Source: an uncultured Aquimarina sp. (GTDB lineage: Bacteria > Bacteroidota > Bacteroidia > Flavobacteriales > Flavobacteriaceae). From it: DNA of 64,000 nt. A program made the position numbers and the translations under genes. This document shows positions 37,518 to 45,093 of the stretch, one piece after another. The notes under the pieces are model-generated. The model did no database searches, was not told the DNA's origin, and worked only from the letters and a program-made list of their open reading frames with translations. The first letter of the stretch is position 1. Each line of letters opens with the position of its first letter. The stretch lies in contig CANMLU010000001.1 of NCBI GenBank assembly GCA_947498815.1, positions 1 through 64,000 on the forward strand, given 5' to 3'.

Positions 37518-37937
37518 CTATTGTTCCACGTGGAACAATAATAATTTCTCATTTTCTTTTTGTCTCATAAGACGACTATCCTCATCACTTTTGTCTTTAT
37601 ACCCACAAAAATGTAGTATGCCATGTACCAGCACTCTTCTCATTTCTTCCGCTTCTGTTACCTTAAATTTATGAGCATTTTCAAATACTCTATCGGCCGA
37701 AATAAACACATCTCCATGCAACTCGTTTCCGATGGTATTGTCAAAGCTTATAATATCTGTATACGTGTCGTGATCCAAAAACTCTCTGTTAATCTTAAGC
37801 AAATACTCATCATCACAAATAATAAAATTGATCTCTCCAATGGTTTTGTTTTCCGACAATATAACCTTGTTTATCCAAGTAGTCAGATCCAATTCTTGAA
37901 GTGGCTTGATTTCAGTTTCGTAAAAAAAATTAATCAT
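37518..37937 (-). CDS. ybeY: Endoribonuclease YbeY (16S rRNA maturation)
   Basis: A 139-aa metal-dependent RNase involved in rRNA 3'-end processing and ribosome quality control. The family pattern is clear: INFIICDDEYLLKINREFLDHDTYTDIISF, HGDVFISADRV, and the metal site VHGILHFCGYKDKSDEDSRLM. In the canonical H-x3-H-x5-H motif the third His is here Asp (HGILHFCGYKD), a form I believe is usual in Bacteroidota. The start overlaps the end of the DUF4175 gene by eight bases. The last residues (HVEQ) are encoded by a parS-like palindrome and may be a late extension. Confidence 0.93.
   Translation of the reverse strand: MINFFYETEIKPLQELDLTTWINKVILSENKTIGEINFIICDDEYLLKINREFLDHDTYTDIISFDNTIGNELHGDVFISADRVFENAHKFKVTEAEEMRRVLVHGILHFCGYKDKSDEDSRLMRQKENEKLLLFHVEQ
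37522..37537. promoter_or_regulatory. parS-like ParB-binding palindrome (site 4), inside ybeY
   Basis: A third perfect copy, 42 bp from the previous one. It lies inside the 3' end of ybeY and is read as part of the terminal LLFHVEQ codons. Confidence 0.85.
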
Positions 37938-40900
37938 TGCTGTGCTTAAAATAGTCCTGTACTTTCTTCTTGTAATTTTGCCGCAAAGGTAATACTTGTC
38001 TATTTAATATCTCAGTAGTATTGAAATATTGTTTTGCCTTTTCTAATTGAATAGTATTCTGGTTACCAAATTGGTTTTGGTTGGTTTGACTTTCTCTTTC
38101 TTTCTTTTCTCCTTGTTCAAAGGTAGCATCCTTCATTTTCAAAAGTTCATGTTTCAGATTAAGCATCTTGCTTAATGTTTGTTCATTAAAACCTTTCTCC
38201 AGCAACTCCTGTTCCACCTGTTCCATTCTCTTTAAAAGATTGCTTCCAATACCCTTGCCGATCCCTTCCTTTTTTATCTTGTCTGCCAAAGCATTTCTTA
38301 ATTGTTGTTGCTGTTTATATATCTCATATAACTCGCCATTACTATCTTCATTCTCTTGATTTGATTTCTCTCCGTCACCTTCACCTTGAGATCCCTTTCC
38401 CTTCTTTTCTCCTCCTTTTTCTTTTCCCTTTTGCTGACCTTTTTTGTCTCCACTACTTCCTTGATTTTCTCCTCCTTTTTGCTCTCCATCCTTCTCTCCC
38501 TTTTTCTCGCCTTTCTCCATTCCCTTCTCCATTTGTTCATTAAGCTCTTCTTGTTTTTTAATGATATCCGGTAACTGAAATTCATTCTCGCCACTTTTAC
38601 CCTTGCCTGAAGCAGACATACTGTTTTGCATTTGATCCAAAGTTCTGCTTAATAAATATGCCAAATCATTTGATCCAGTAACCGTGTATTGCTGGTTGGC
38701 GGAACCTTGTACAACTTGGTTTTCCGCCAATCGCTCTAAAGACTTATCTATATTAAATTCTATGTCTGTCAATTTCTGTGTCACACTTTCGGTAATTTGA
38801 GGTGTTCGTAAAGCAAGGGCATAAAGGCTATCGTCTATGTGGATGAAGTTTTCTCTCAATACACTTTGCCTTTTAAGCTTTTTAGAATACGTTGGGTTGT
38901 CAATATTGATGCCCTTAAACTCCTTCATTAAGCCTTCTTGTTCAATAGAAAAATCAACCAAATTATCAAGCACTTGTCTCAACATTTCCATGTCTTCCTG
39001 TTGCTGTTCTCCACCCGCCATCTGCATCTGCATTTGCATTCCCTGACTCATTTTTTTCATCTTTTGGGCAGCACTTTTTTGATTCTTCTTGGCGTCCTGT
39101 TTATTATCCTTCTCTAAATTGTCACTCGCTTTTTCCTGCTCCTTTTTAATGTTCTCTTCATCTTCCTTTTTCTGGTCTAGATTCATTGGCTTCTTTAAGT
39201 CCTTATTTTGCTTTCGAAGCTGATCCATTTCTTTTTGAAACTCTTCAAACTTTTTATTCAAATCATCCTGCTTCTCCTTTGTGTTTTCTTCTTCTTTTTT
39301 CTCAGAAAGTTCTTCTTGTTTGTCGGATAAGTCCTGTAATTTTTGGGCCAATTTTTCGTGCTTTTCAATCACATAATATCTCTTTGTAAGCTCCAGAAGT
39401 TGTTCTAAATTCTTTTTTATGTTTTTATTCTCTTTACTAAGCTCTTCTAATTTTTTTGTTAATTCTTCCTTCTGAATTTTGTTGGCCAGCTTTTCTATTT
39501 CACTAAGTAGTTCTTCATTCTTTTTTAAACGTTCTTCATTTCTTTCCAAACGTTCCTTCAAAGCATCCTTAAATGGTTCTTCTTCCTTGTCTTTTTCAAA
39601 TTGATCAAGATTGTCTTTTAGCTTTTTCGAAAAATCTTGCATCATTTTTTCCTGACGTTTTTGACGTTGCAAAAAATCCTCCAACTTCTTTTTATCATTA
39701 AAATCAAGTCGTTCTTTTTCTTTCTGAATTTTACTTAACCCGCCTAATTCCTTTTCTTGCTCTTTGAACTTTTTCAAAGATTTATTGAGACCCGAAATGG
39801 CCTCATTCTGTTTCTGTAAAAGTTTGTCCTCCTTTTCCTTTTTGGTGAGTTGCCTAAAATTAAAAACCTGGCTTTTGGTGCTTTTAAATTTATGAATAGC
39901 ATCGTTATCAAAAACCTCAAAAAAGAACTCATAACTAACACCTTCTTTTAAGTTTAGATCTCCAGGAAACGCATACACAAATTCATCAAATCCAGATCCG
40001 TTGATAGGAATATTTCTCGTGATTCTATCAGAAGTGTTTTTGTCGTCAAAGTAAACCAACCTAAGTTTTGTTAATCCGTAATCGTCACTAACTCTGCCCA
40101 AAAAATATATAGTTTCATTATCCACACTATCAATCTCGGACTTAAGATTTAATTCTGGATACTGATCCTTCCTAACATTTAGTATAAAAGATAAATTGTC
40201 ATAGTTCTTTATAGTGCTATTGGATGTAGTAATTTCATAATCCAAATTTGAAAACACTCTTTGTGTATGCTTGAAGTCATTATTACTTTTAACTAAAGAA
40301 ATAGTTGAATCTTTTGTTTTAAAAGATACCTCATCCGTATTCCTTGTGTGTACAACCCATTTTACCGTTGTTCCTTCGGGCACATTTGCATTCCCAGAGC
40401 TTTTTATAATCTCATCCCTTTTTCCTGTATACCCAGGATAATCCAAACTCATCTCAAAATCCAACAATGCCGGTATCGGTAATACGGATAAATGATATGG
40501 TACCGAGCTTACCGAATTACCCGTGATTACAAAATCCAATGATTCTTTGGGTTGAACGAAAGTATATTCGAACTCACCCAGACCAATATTCTTCAAAAAA
40601 TACACCTCACCATTGTATGTTATCGTAGCATTTTCGGGAATAATATCTCCAGTGGCTCCCACCTTTAGTATATAGTCTTTATTTTCATACGTATTAAGAT
40701 CATCATTTACAACGAAAAACTTAAACGGTGCCGGTGGTTGATATGCGACATCATAATTAACTACTCTTTTGTAACTATCTGAAATCCAGTGCATTTTATT
40801 AAAAATCATAATCAACACAAAAACCAACACAGGAACGGCAGCATAACGTAGGTATTTAACATTTTTCTTGAAGTTAATGGCCAGCTTAAAAGGAATTGGT

Positions 40901-41307
40901 TTTAGTTGACTTGACTTTTGTTCAATACTGGCTATTAATAACGATGAAGACATATCATTATCACCAAGCTGCAAAAGATTAAGTAATTTATCACTAACCT
41001 CCGGAAAGTGATTGCCGATAATACTCGAAGCTCTTTTGTAATTTAGCCCATCTGTTAACCTAAACAACTTTGCCAATGGCGCAATAATGAACCTAACAAA
41101 TAGTCCCCCCTCTACAACAATAAACAGCCAAAATAAAATAGTTCTTCCTGTACTATTGAGCCAAAGAAAATTTTCAAGAAGTAACGTAAAAAGAAAATAC
41201 AATACTCCAATAGCAAAGAAAAGTATTGCCCCTTTTATTAATTCATTGACATAAAACTTTCTTATAAACTGTTCTAGTTTTTGTTTTATCAACTCAAAAT
41301 TTTCCAT
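37930..41307 (-). CDS. DUF4175 family membrane protein with long coiled-coil and charged C-terminal region
   Basis: A 1125-aa protein of unknown function. Two or three hydrophobic segments in the first ~170 residues (GAILFFAIGVLYFLFTLLL; TILFWLFIVVEGGLFVRFII; a third near 155-172, VPVLVFVLIMIF) anchor a presumably periplasmic region of beta-rich domains (~180-500). A highly charged coiled coil (~500-760), a Gln/Met-rich stretch (KMSQGMQMQMQMAGG), and a Gly/Lys/Glu-rich low-complexity segment (~905-985) follow. The whole pattern is that of Bacteroidota DUF4175 proteins. It overlaps ybeY, implying one transcript DUF4175-ybeY, possibly with mnmG. Function cannot be inferred from motifs. Confidence 0.85.
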   Translation of the reverse strand: MENFELIKQKLEQFIRKFYVNELIKGAILFFAIGVLYFLFTLLLENFLWLNSTGRTILFWLFIVVEGGLFVRFIIAPLAKLFRLTDGLNYKRASSIIGNHFPEVSDKLLNLLQLGDNDMSSSLLIASIEQKSSQLKPIPFKLAINFKKNVKYLRYAAVPVLVFVLIMIFNKMHWISDSYKRVVNYDVAYQPPAPFKFFVVNDDLNTYENKDYILKVGATGDIIPENATITYNGEVYFLKNIGLGEFEYTFVQPKESLDFVITGNSVSSVPYHLSVLPIPALLDFEMSLDYPGYTGKRDEIIKSSGNANVPEGTTVKWVVHTRNTDEVSFKTKDSTISLVKSNNDFKHTQRVFSNLDYEITTSNSTIKNYDNLSFILNVRKDQYPELNLKSEIDSVDNETIYFLGRVSDDYGLTKLRLVYFDDKNTSDRITRNIPINGSGFDEFVYAFPGDLNLKEGVSYEFFFEVFDNDAIHKFKSTKSQVFNFRQLTKKEKEDKLLQKQNEAISGLNKSLKKFKEQEKELGGLSKIQKEKERLDFNDKKKLEDFLQRQKRQEKMMQDFSKKLKDNLDQFEKDKEEEPFKDALKERLERNEERLKKNEELLSEIEKLANKIQKEELTKKLEELSKENKNIKKNLEQLLELTKRYYVIEKHEKLAQKLQDLSDKQEELSEKKEEENTKEKQDDLNKKFEEFQKEMDQLRKQNKDLKKPMNLDQKKEDEENIKKEQEKASDNLEKDNKQDAKKNQKSAAQKMKKMSQGMQMQMQMAGGEQQQEDMEMLRQVLDNLVDFSIEQEGLMKEFKGINIDNPTYSKKLKRQSVLRENFIHIDDSLYALALRTPQITESVTQKLTDIEFNIDKSLERLAENQVVQGSANQQYTVTGSNDLAYLLSRTLDQMQNSMSASGKGKSGENEFQLPDIIKKQEELNEQMEKGMEKGEKKGEKDGEQKGGENQGSSGDKKGQQKGKEKGGEKKGKGSQGEGDGEKSNQENEDSNGELYEIYKQQQQLRNALADKIKKEGIGKGIGSNLLKRMEQVEQELLEKGFNEQTLSKMLNLKHELLKMKDATFEQGEKKERESQTNQNQFGNQNTIQLEKAKQYFNTTEILNRQVLPLRQNYKKKVQDYFKHSND

Positions 41308-41435
41308 ATTCTACTGCCTTCTTTTTTCATTAACCTTTAAAACTACGACTTTATTTTTAATCGCATTGTTATATTTATGATAATTAAGGCCCTGATAGCC
41401 CATCTATATGTGTTTTTAATTCAAAGAACAGGGCT

Positions 41436-41451
41436 TGTTCCACGTGAAATG
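41436..41451. promoter_or_regulatory. parS-like ParB-binding site (site 5)
   Basis: TGTTCCACGTGAAATG fits the left half and core of parS, TGTTnCACGTGAAACA, with two mismatches at the right end. It lies in the divergent DUF4175-gltX intergenic region. Confidence 0.6.
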
Positions 41452-41516
41452 AAAACAGGATCGTGCACCATCTCAATTTCGATATAAAAATCATTTCTAT
41501 AGCTTTATTAAGATCG

Positions 41517-41524
41517 TATCTTTG
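41517..41524 (+). promoter_or_regulatory. -7 element TATCTTTG upstream of gltX
   Basis: TATCTTTG fits TAnnTTTG exactly and lies 46 bp before the gltX ATG. The -33 TTG is not obvious at the usual spacing. Confidence 0.5.
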
Positions 41525-41570
41525 CTTTTTATTTACATAAACTTAGTCCACTAGTTTAAAACACATAATC

Positions 41571-43082
41571 ATGACAAAAAATATTAGGGTACGATTTGCT
41601 CCTAGTCCAACCGGGCCCTTACATATAGGCGGAGTGCGAACAGCATTGTTTAATTATCTATTTGCCAAAAAACATAAGGGTACTTTTGTGCTTAGGATTG
41701 AAGACACAGACCAAAACAGGTATGTCGAAGGAGCAGAACAATATATTAAAGATGCTTTAGATTGGTGTAAGATCCCTTATGACGAAGGTCCGGGAAAAGA
41801 TGGTGGTTTTGGTCCTTATCGTCAAAGTGAACGTAAAGATCTTTACAAACAATATGCAGATCAACTCATCACCAATGGATCTGCATACTATGCATTCGAC
41901 ACGGCCCAGGCCCTAGATGCTCATCGAAAAGATCACGAATCCCAAGGAAAAACATTTATATACAACTGGCATAATCGAGAGAAGCTTGATAACTCTCTTT
42001 CTCTTTCTGAAGAAGAAGTTCGAGACAAGCTAAATTCGAGATTACCCTATGTGATTAGATTTAAATCTCCACAAAACGAAACCTTGCACTTAACAGATGA
42101 GATACGAGGAGACATAAAAATTGACACCAGCACTTTGGATGACAAAATACTATTTAAAAGTGATGGTATGCCTACTTATCACCTTGCCAATATTGTAGAT
42201 GATCACTTGATGGAAATCACTCATGTTATTCGTGGAGAAGAGTGGTTACCCTCTTTGGCATTACATGTTTTGTTGTATCGTGCCTTTGACTGGGAAGCTC
42301 CAACTTTTGCACATTTACCATTAATTTTAAAACCTGTTGGGAAAGGTAAACTAAGTAAGCGTGATGGTGATAAAATGGGGTTTCCTGTATTTCCGTTGCT
42401 ATGGACAGATCCAAAAACACAAGAGATGTCTTCTGGATATAAAGAAGATGGGTACTTACCAGAAGCTGTTATAAACATGTTAGCCTTTTTGGGATGGAAT
42501 CCTGGTACCGAACAAGAGCTCTTTTCACTACAAGAGCTGGTTAATGAATTTGATCTTAAACGCGTTAATAAAGCCGGTGCTAAGTTCGATCCAGAAAAAA
42601 CAAAATGGTTCCAACAACAGCATTTACAAAAAATGGATTTAGGGCAGTTGTCAAATGAATTTCAAAAAATACTCGTAGAAAACAATATCACAACACAATT
42701 AGATATTCCGTATATCGTCGATATGGTTAAAGAACGTGCGGTTTTTACCAAAGACCTTTGGGAACTAAGTCGTTTCTTTTTTATCTCACCAACCGATTAT
42801 GAGGAGAAAGCAATTAAAAAAGCCTGGAAAGAAGACACTCCAAATCTAATGCACGAGCTAACAAGAATACTTGATGACATTACGGATTTTTCCTCTGATG
42901 CCATTTCAAAAATTGTTAAAGGTTGGATTACAGGAAAAGAAATTGGTTTTGGTAGGATAATGATGCCTTTAAGAATAGCATTGGTTGGGTCGTTACAAGG
43001 GCCAGATTTGTTTGAAATAGCATCCATAATTGGGAAACAAAAAACAATTAAAAGAATCGAAAATGCAATCGAAAAGAATTAA
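41571..43082 (+). CDS. gltX: Glutamate-tRNA ligase
   Basis: Charges tRNA-Glu with glutamate in the cytoplasm. The 503-aa protein has the class I signature PSPTGPLHIGGVRTALFNYL (HIGH motif as HIGG, residues ~12-31), FVLRIEDTDQNR, ADDHL-like VDDHLMEITHVIRGEEWLPS, and the KMSKS-equivalent KLSKRDGDKMGFPV (~residue 260). A helical anticodon-binding region runs to the C-terminus. The ATG at 41571 gives the family N-terminus. It is transcribed away from DUF4175, has its own promoter and is followed by a hairpin terminator. A separate glnS is also present at 45.1-47.1 kb, so tRNA-Gln need not be charged through GatCAB. Confidence 0.98.
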   Translation: MTKNIRVRFAPSPTGPLHIGGVRTALFNYLFAKKHKGTFVLRIEDTDQNRYVEGAEQYIKDALDWCKIPYDEGPGKDGGFGPYRQSERKDLYKQYADQLITNGSAYYAFDTAQALDAHRKDHESQGKTFIYNWHNREKLDNSLSLSEEEVRDKLNSRLPYVIRFKSPQNETLHLTDEIRGDIKIDTSTLDDKILFKSDGMPTYHLANIVDDHLMEITHVIRGEEWLPSLALHVLLYRAFDWEAPTFAHLPLILKPVGKGKLSKRDGDKMGFPVFPLLWTDPKTQEMSSGYKEDGYLPEAVINMLAFLGWNPGTEQELFSLQELVNEFDLKRVNKAGAKFDPEKTKWFQQQHLQKMDLGQLSNEFQKILVENNITTQLDIPYIVDMVKERAVFTKDLWELSRFFFISPTDYEEKAIKKAWKEDTPNLMHELTRILDDITDFSSDAISKIVKGWITGKEIGFGRIMMPLRIALVGSLQGPDLFEIASIIGKQKTIKRIENAIEKN

Positions 43083-43107
43083 CATCTGTTCTTAATCTAT
43101 ACTAAAA

Positions 43108-43139
43108 AACACCTCTGTTCAGAACCGAATAAAGGTGTT
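43108..43139 (+). terminator. Terminator of gltX
   Basis: AACACCT (43108-43114) pairs with AGGTGTT (43133-43139), with a small GTTC/GAAC inner pairing and T-rich sequence after. It starts 25 bp beyond the stop codon. Confidence 0.7.
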
Positions 43140-43290
43140 ATACTTTTTATTTCTGTAACGTTTTATGCTATTTACACACTTATAAAACAACAACTACAAA
43201 AACCTATTAAGAACTATTTCAAAATAATAAATGATTGTCGACTATTTATTAGTAACTTCAATTAGGTAATAACTATTAATATAAAAAACA

Positions 43291-44241
43291 ATGAGTCTAT
43301 TTTTTATTCCATTAATAATCTTTGGTTTTATTATCCTGATATCAGGAATATTTACCGTACGACAACAAACGTCTGCAATTGTGGAGCGTTTTGGAAAATT
43401 TTTAAGCATACGAAACTCGGGATTGCATTTTAAAATTCCAGTTTTCGATCGTATTTCCGGACGAATTAACCTAAAAATTCAACAACTAGATGTGCTTGTT
43501 GAAACCAAAACAAAAGACGATGTTTTTGTTCGGCTTAAAATTTCTGTACAATTTCAGGTGATTAAAGAAAAAGTATATGATGCCTTTTATAAATTAGAAA
43601 ACCCACATGATCAAATCACTTCATATGTATTTGATGTAGTTCGTGCCGAAGTTCCAAAAATGAAATTGGATGACGTTTTTGAACGTAAAGATGATATTGC
43701 TATTGCCGTAAAACAAGAACTTAATGAGGCCATGGTTAATTATGGTTATGACATTATTAAAACTCTGGTAACCGATATCGATCCGGATTTACAAGTTAAA
43801 GAAGCTATGAATCGTATTAATGCTGCAGAACGTGAGAAGGTTGCGGCAGAGTATGAAGCTGAAGCTGAAAGAATAAAGATTGTTGCCAAAGCACGTGCCG
43901 AAGCCGAAAGTAAAAGACTACAAGGTCAAGGTATTGCAGACCAGCGAAGAGAGATTGCACGTGGTCTTGAAGAAAGTGTAGATGTGCTTAATAATGTTGG
44001 GATAAACTCGCAAGAAGCATCTGCCCTTATTGTAGTAACACAACATTATGATACACTTCAATCTATTGGAGAGGAAACCAATAGTAATTTGATTTTACTG
44101 CCAAATTCACCTCAAGCCGGTAGCGACATGTTAAACAATATGATTGCATCATTTACGGCATCAAATCAGATTGGAGAAGAAATGAAAAAGCAAAATGCAA
44201 AAAAAGGTATTAGTCGAAAAAAACCAGGTACTGATCAATAA
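43291..44241 (+). CDS. SPFH/Band 7 (stomatin/prohibitin-like) membrane protein
   Basis: A 316-aa protein with one N-terminal membrane segment (LFFIPLIIFGFIILISGIF) followed by the SPFH core (VRQQTSAIVERFGKFLSIRNSGLHFKIPVFDRI...), then a coiled-coil stretch (INAAEREKVAAEYEAEAERIKIVAKARAEAESKRLQGQGIADQRR) and a polar tail. This is the stomatin/HflK-type layout. Such proteins form oligomeric rings or microdomains in the inner membrane. No NfeD partner gene is adjacent, so it is not the usual nfeD-stomatin operon. A strong terminator follows, making it a single-gene unit. Confidence 0.92.
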   Translation: MSLFFIPLIIFGFIILISGIFTVRQQTSAIVERFGKFLSIRNSGLHFKIPVFDRISGRINLKIQQLDVLVETKTKDDVFVRLKISVQFQVIKEKVYDAFYKLENPHDQITSYVFDVVRAEVPKMKLDDVFERKDDIAIAVKQELNEAMVNYGYDIIKTLVTDIDPDLQVKEAMNRINAAEREKVAAEYEAEAERIKIVAKARAEAESKRLQGQGIADQRREIARGLEESVDVLNNVGINSQEASALIVVTQHYDTLQSIGEETNSNLILLPNSPQAGSDMLNNMIASFTASNQIGEEMKKQNAKKGISRKKPGTDQ

Positions 44242-44260
44242 AATTTTTTAAAACTTAAAA

Positions 44261-44291
44261 AACCCGGGCAATAAACTTGCCCGGGTTTTTT
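44261..44291 (+). terminator. Strong GC-rich terminator after the SPFH gene
   Basis: AACCCGGGCA (44261-44270) pairs perfectly with TGCCCGGGTT (44278-44287), with a 7-base loop and a following T-run. It is the most GC-rich stem in the window. Confidence 0.95.
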
Positions 44292-44496
44292 GTTGGAGTA
44301 CATTTTGATTAAAAAGGCAGTTTATATAACAAAAACCAATTTAGAGCGTTTTTAACACATGATTTATAAAAGTAACGTCAAAATCTATGACATAATTTTA
44401 GTTCAACGTTAAAACGTTTTATATAAAGCGGTTTACTATAAACAAACATAATGGTTCGTTTATATCTATAAAAAAAACTTATACTTTAAAATTACG

Positions 44497-44504
44497 TATC
44501 TTTA
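44497..44504 (+). promoter_or_regulatory. -7-like element TATCTTTA before the 169-aa protein gene
   Basis: One base off TAnnTTTG and 17 bp before the start codon. The -33 element is not evident. Confidence 0.35.
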
Positions 44505-44521
44505 TACAAAAATGTAGTCCC

Positions 44522-45031
44522 ATGAAAAATTACTTAATTATTTTACTATTTATTTCGGGAAGTGTTTTTTCCCAAAATATAAAGACATTAAAAAAACAGG
44601 CGGCAAGGGATGCTAAAGCAACTTCTCAAGCATCTATCGATAGAAACATAAGCACCATCTTAAAACATACTCATCCAAAAGTTTATAAAGCATATGGAGA
44701 AAAACAGCTTATGGATACCATGGATGAAATTTTTAGAACCATGGATGCTCAAAAAATAAAGATAGTTAGCTCTAAAATTGATGAAGTTACTGATGTTAGA
44801 AAGGAAAACAGAGAATATCGTTGCTTGGTAAAAACCACAACAGAGATGGACTTTAGTGGACGATCGATAACCTTAAAAAGCTCATTGTTTGGTTTTTACA
44901 ATGATAAAAAGGAACAATGGTATTTTGTAGAATCGAATAAGCTTCTAGACGATCCAGACACTCAAAAATTGTTTCCACGATTTAGGACAGATATAGAAAT
45001 TCCTCTAGACGAGCATATTGCTGATAATTAG
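44522..45031 (+). CDS. Secreted protein of unknown function (169 aa)
   Basis: A signal peptide is clear (KNYLIILLFISGSVFSQ). The mature part begins with a basic helix (KTLKKQAARDAKATSQASID), then a segment like those of small NTF2-like or DUF-type periplasmic proteins: HTHPKVYKAYGEKQLMDTMDEIF, a middle portion of alternating strands (REYRCLVKTTTEMDFSG; LKSSLFGFYNDKKEQWYFVES) and an acidic tail. I do not recognise the family. It is a single gene between two hairpin terminators. Location (periplasm or exterior) follows from the signal peptide; no role can be assigned. Confidence 0.75.
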   Translation: MKNYLIILLFISGSVFSQNIKTLKKQAARDAKATSQASIDRNISTILKHTHPKVYKAYGEKQLMDTMDEIFRTMDAQKIKIVSSKIDEVTDVRKENREYRCLVKTTTEMDFSGRSITLKSSLFGFYNDKKEQWYFVESNKLLDDPDTQKLFPRFRTDIEIPLDEHIADN

Positions 45032-45050
45032 ACGTTTTTCAGATTAAAAC

Positions 45051-45086
45051 AAAAAACCTCATAAGTTTCAATTTATGAGGTTTTTT
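45051..45086. terminator. Bidirectional terminator between the 169-aa protein gene and glnS
   Basis: AAAAAACCTCATAA (45051-45064) pairs perfectly with TTATGAGGTTTTTT (45073-45086), with T-runs on both strands. It ends both convergent genes. Confidence 0.92.
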
Positions 45087-45093
45087 TTAAGTT

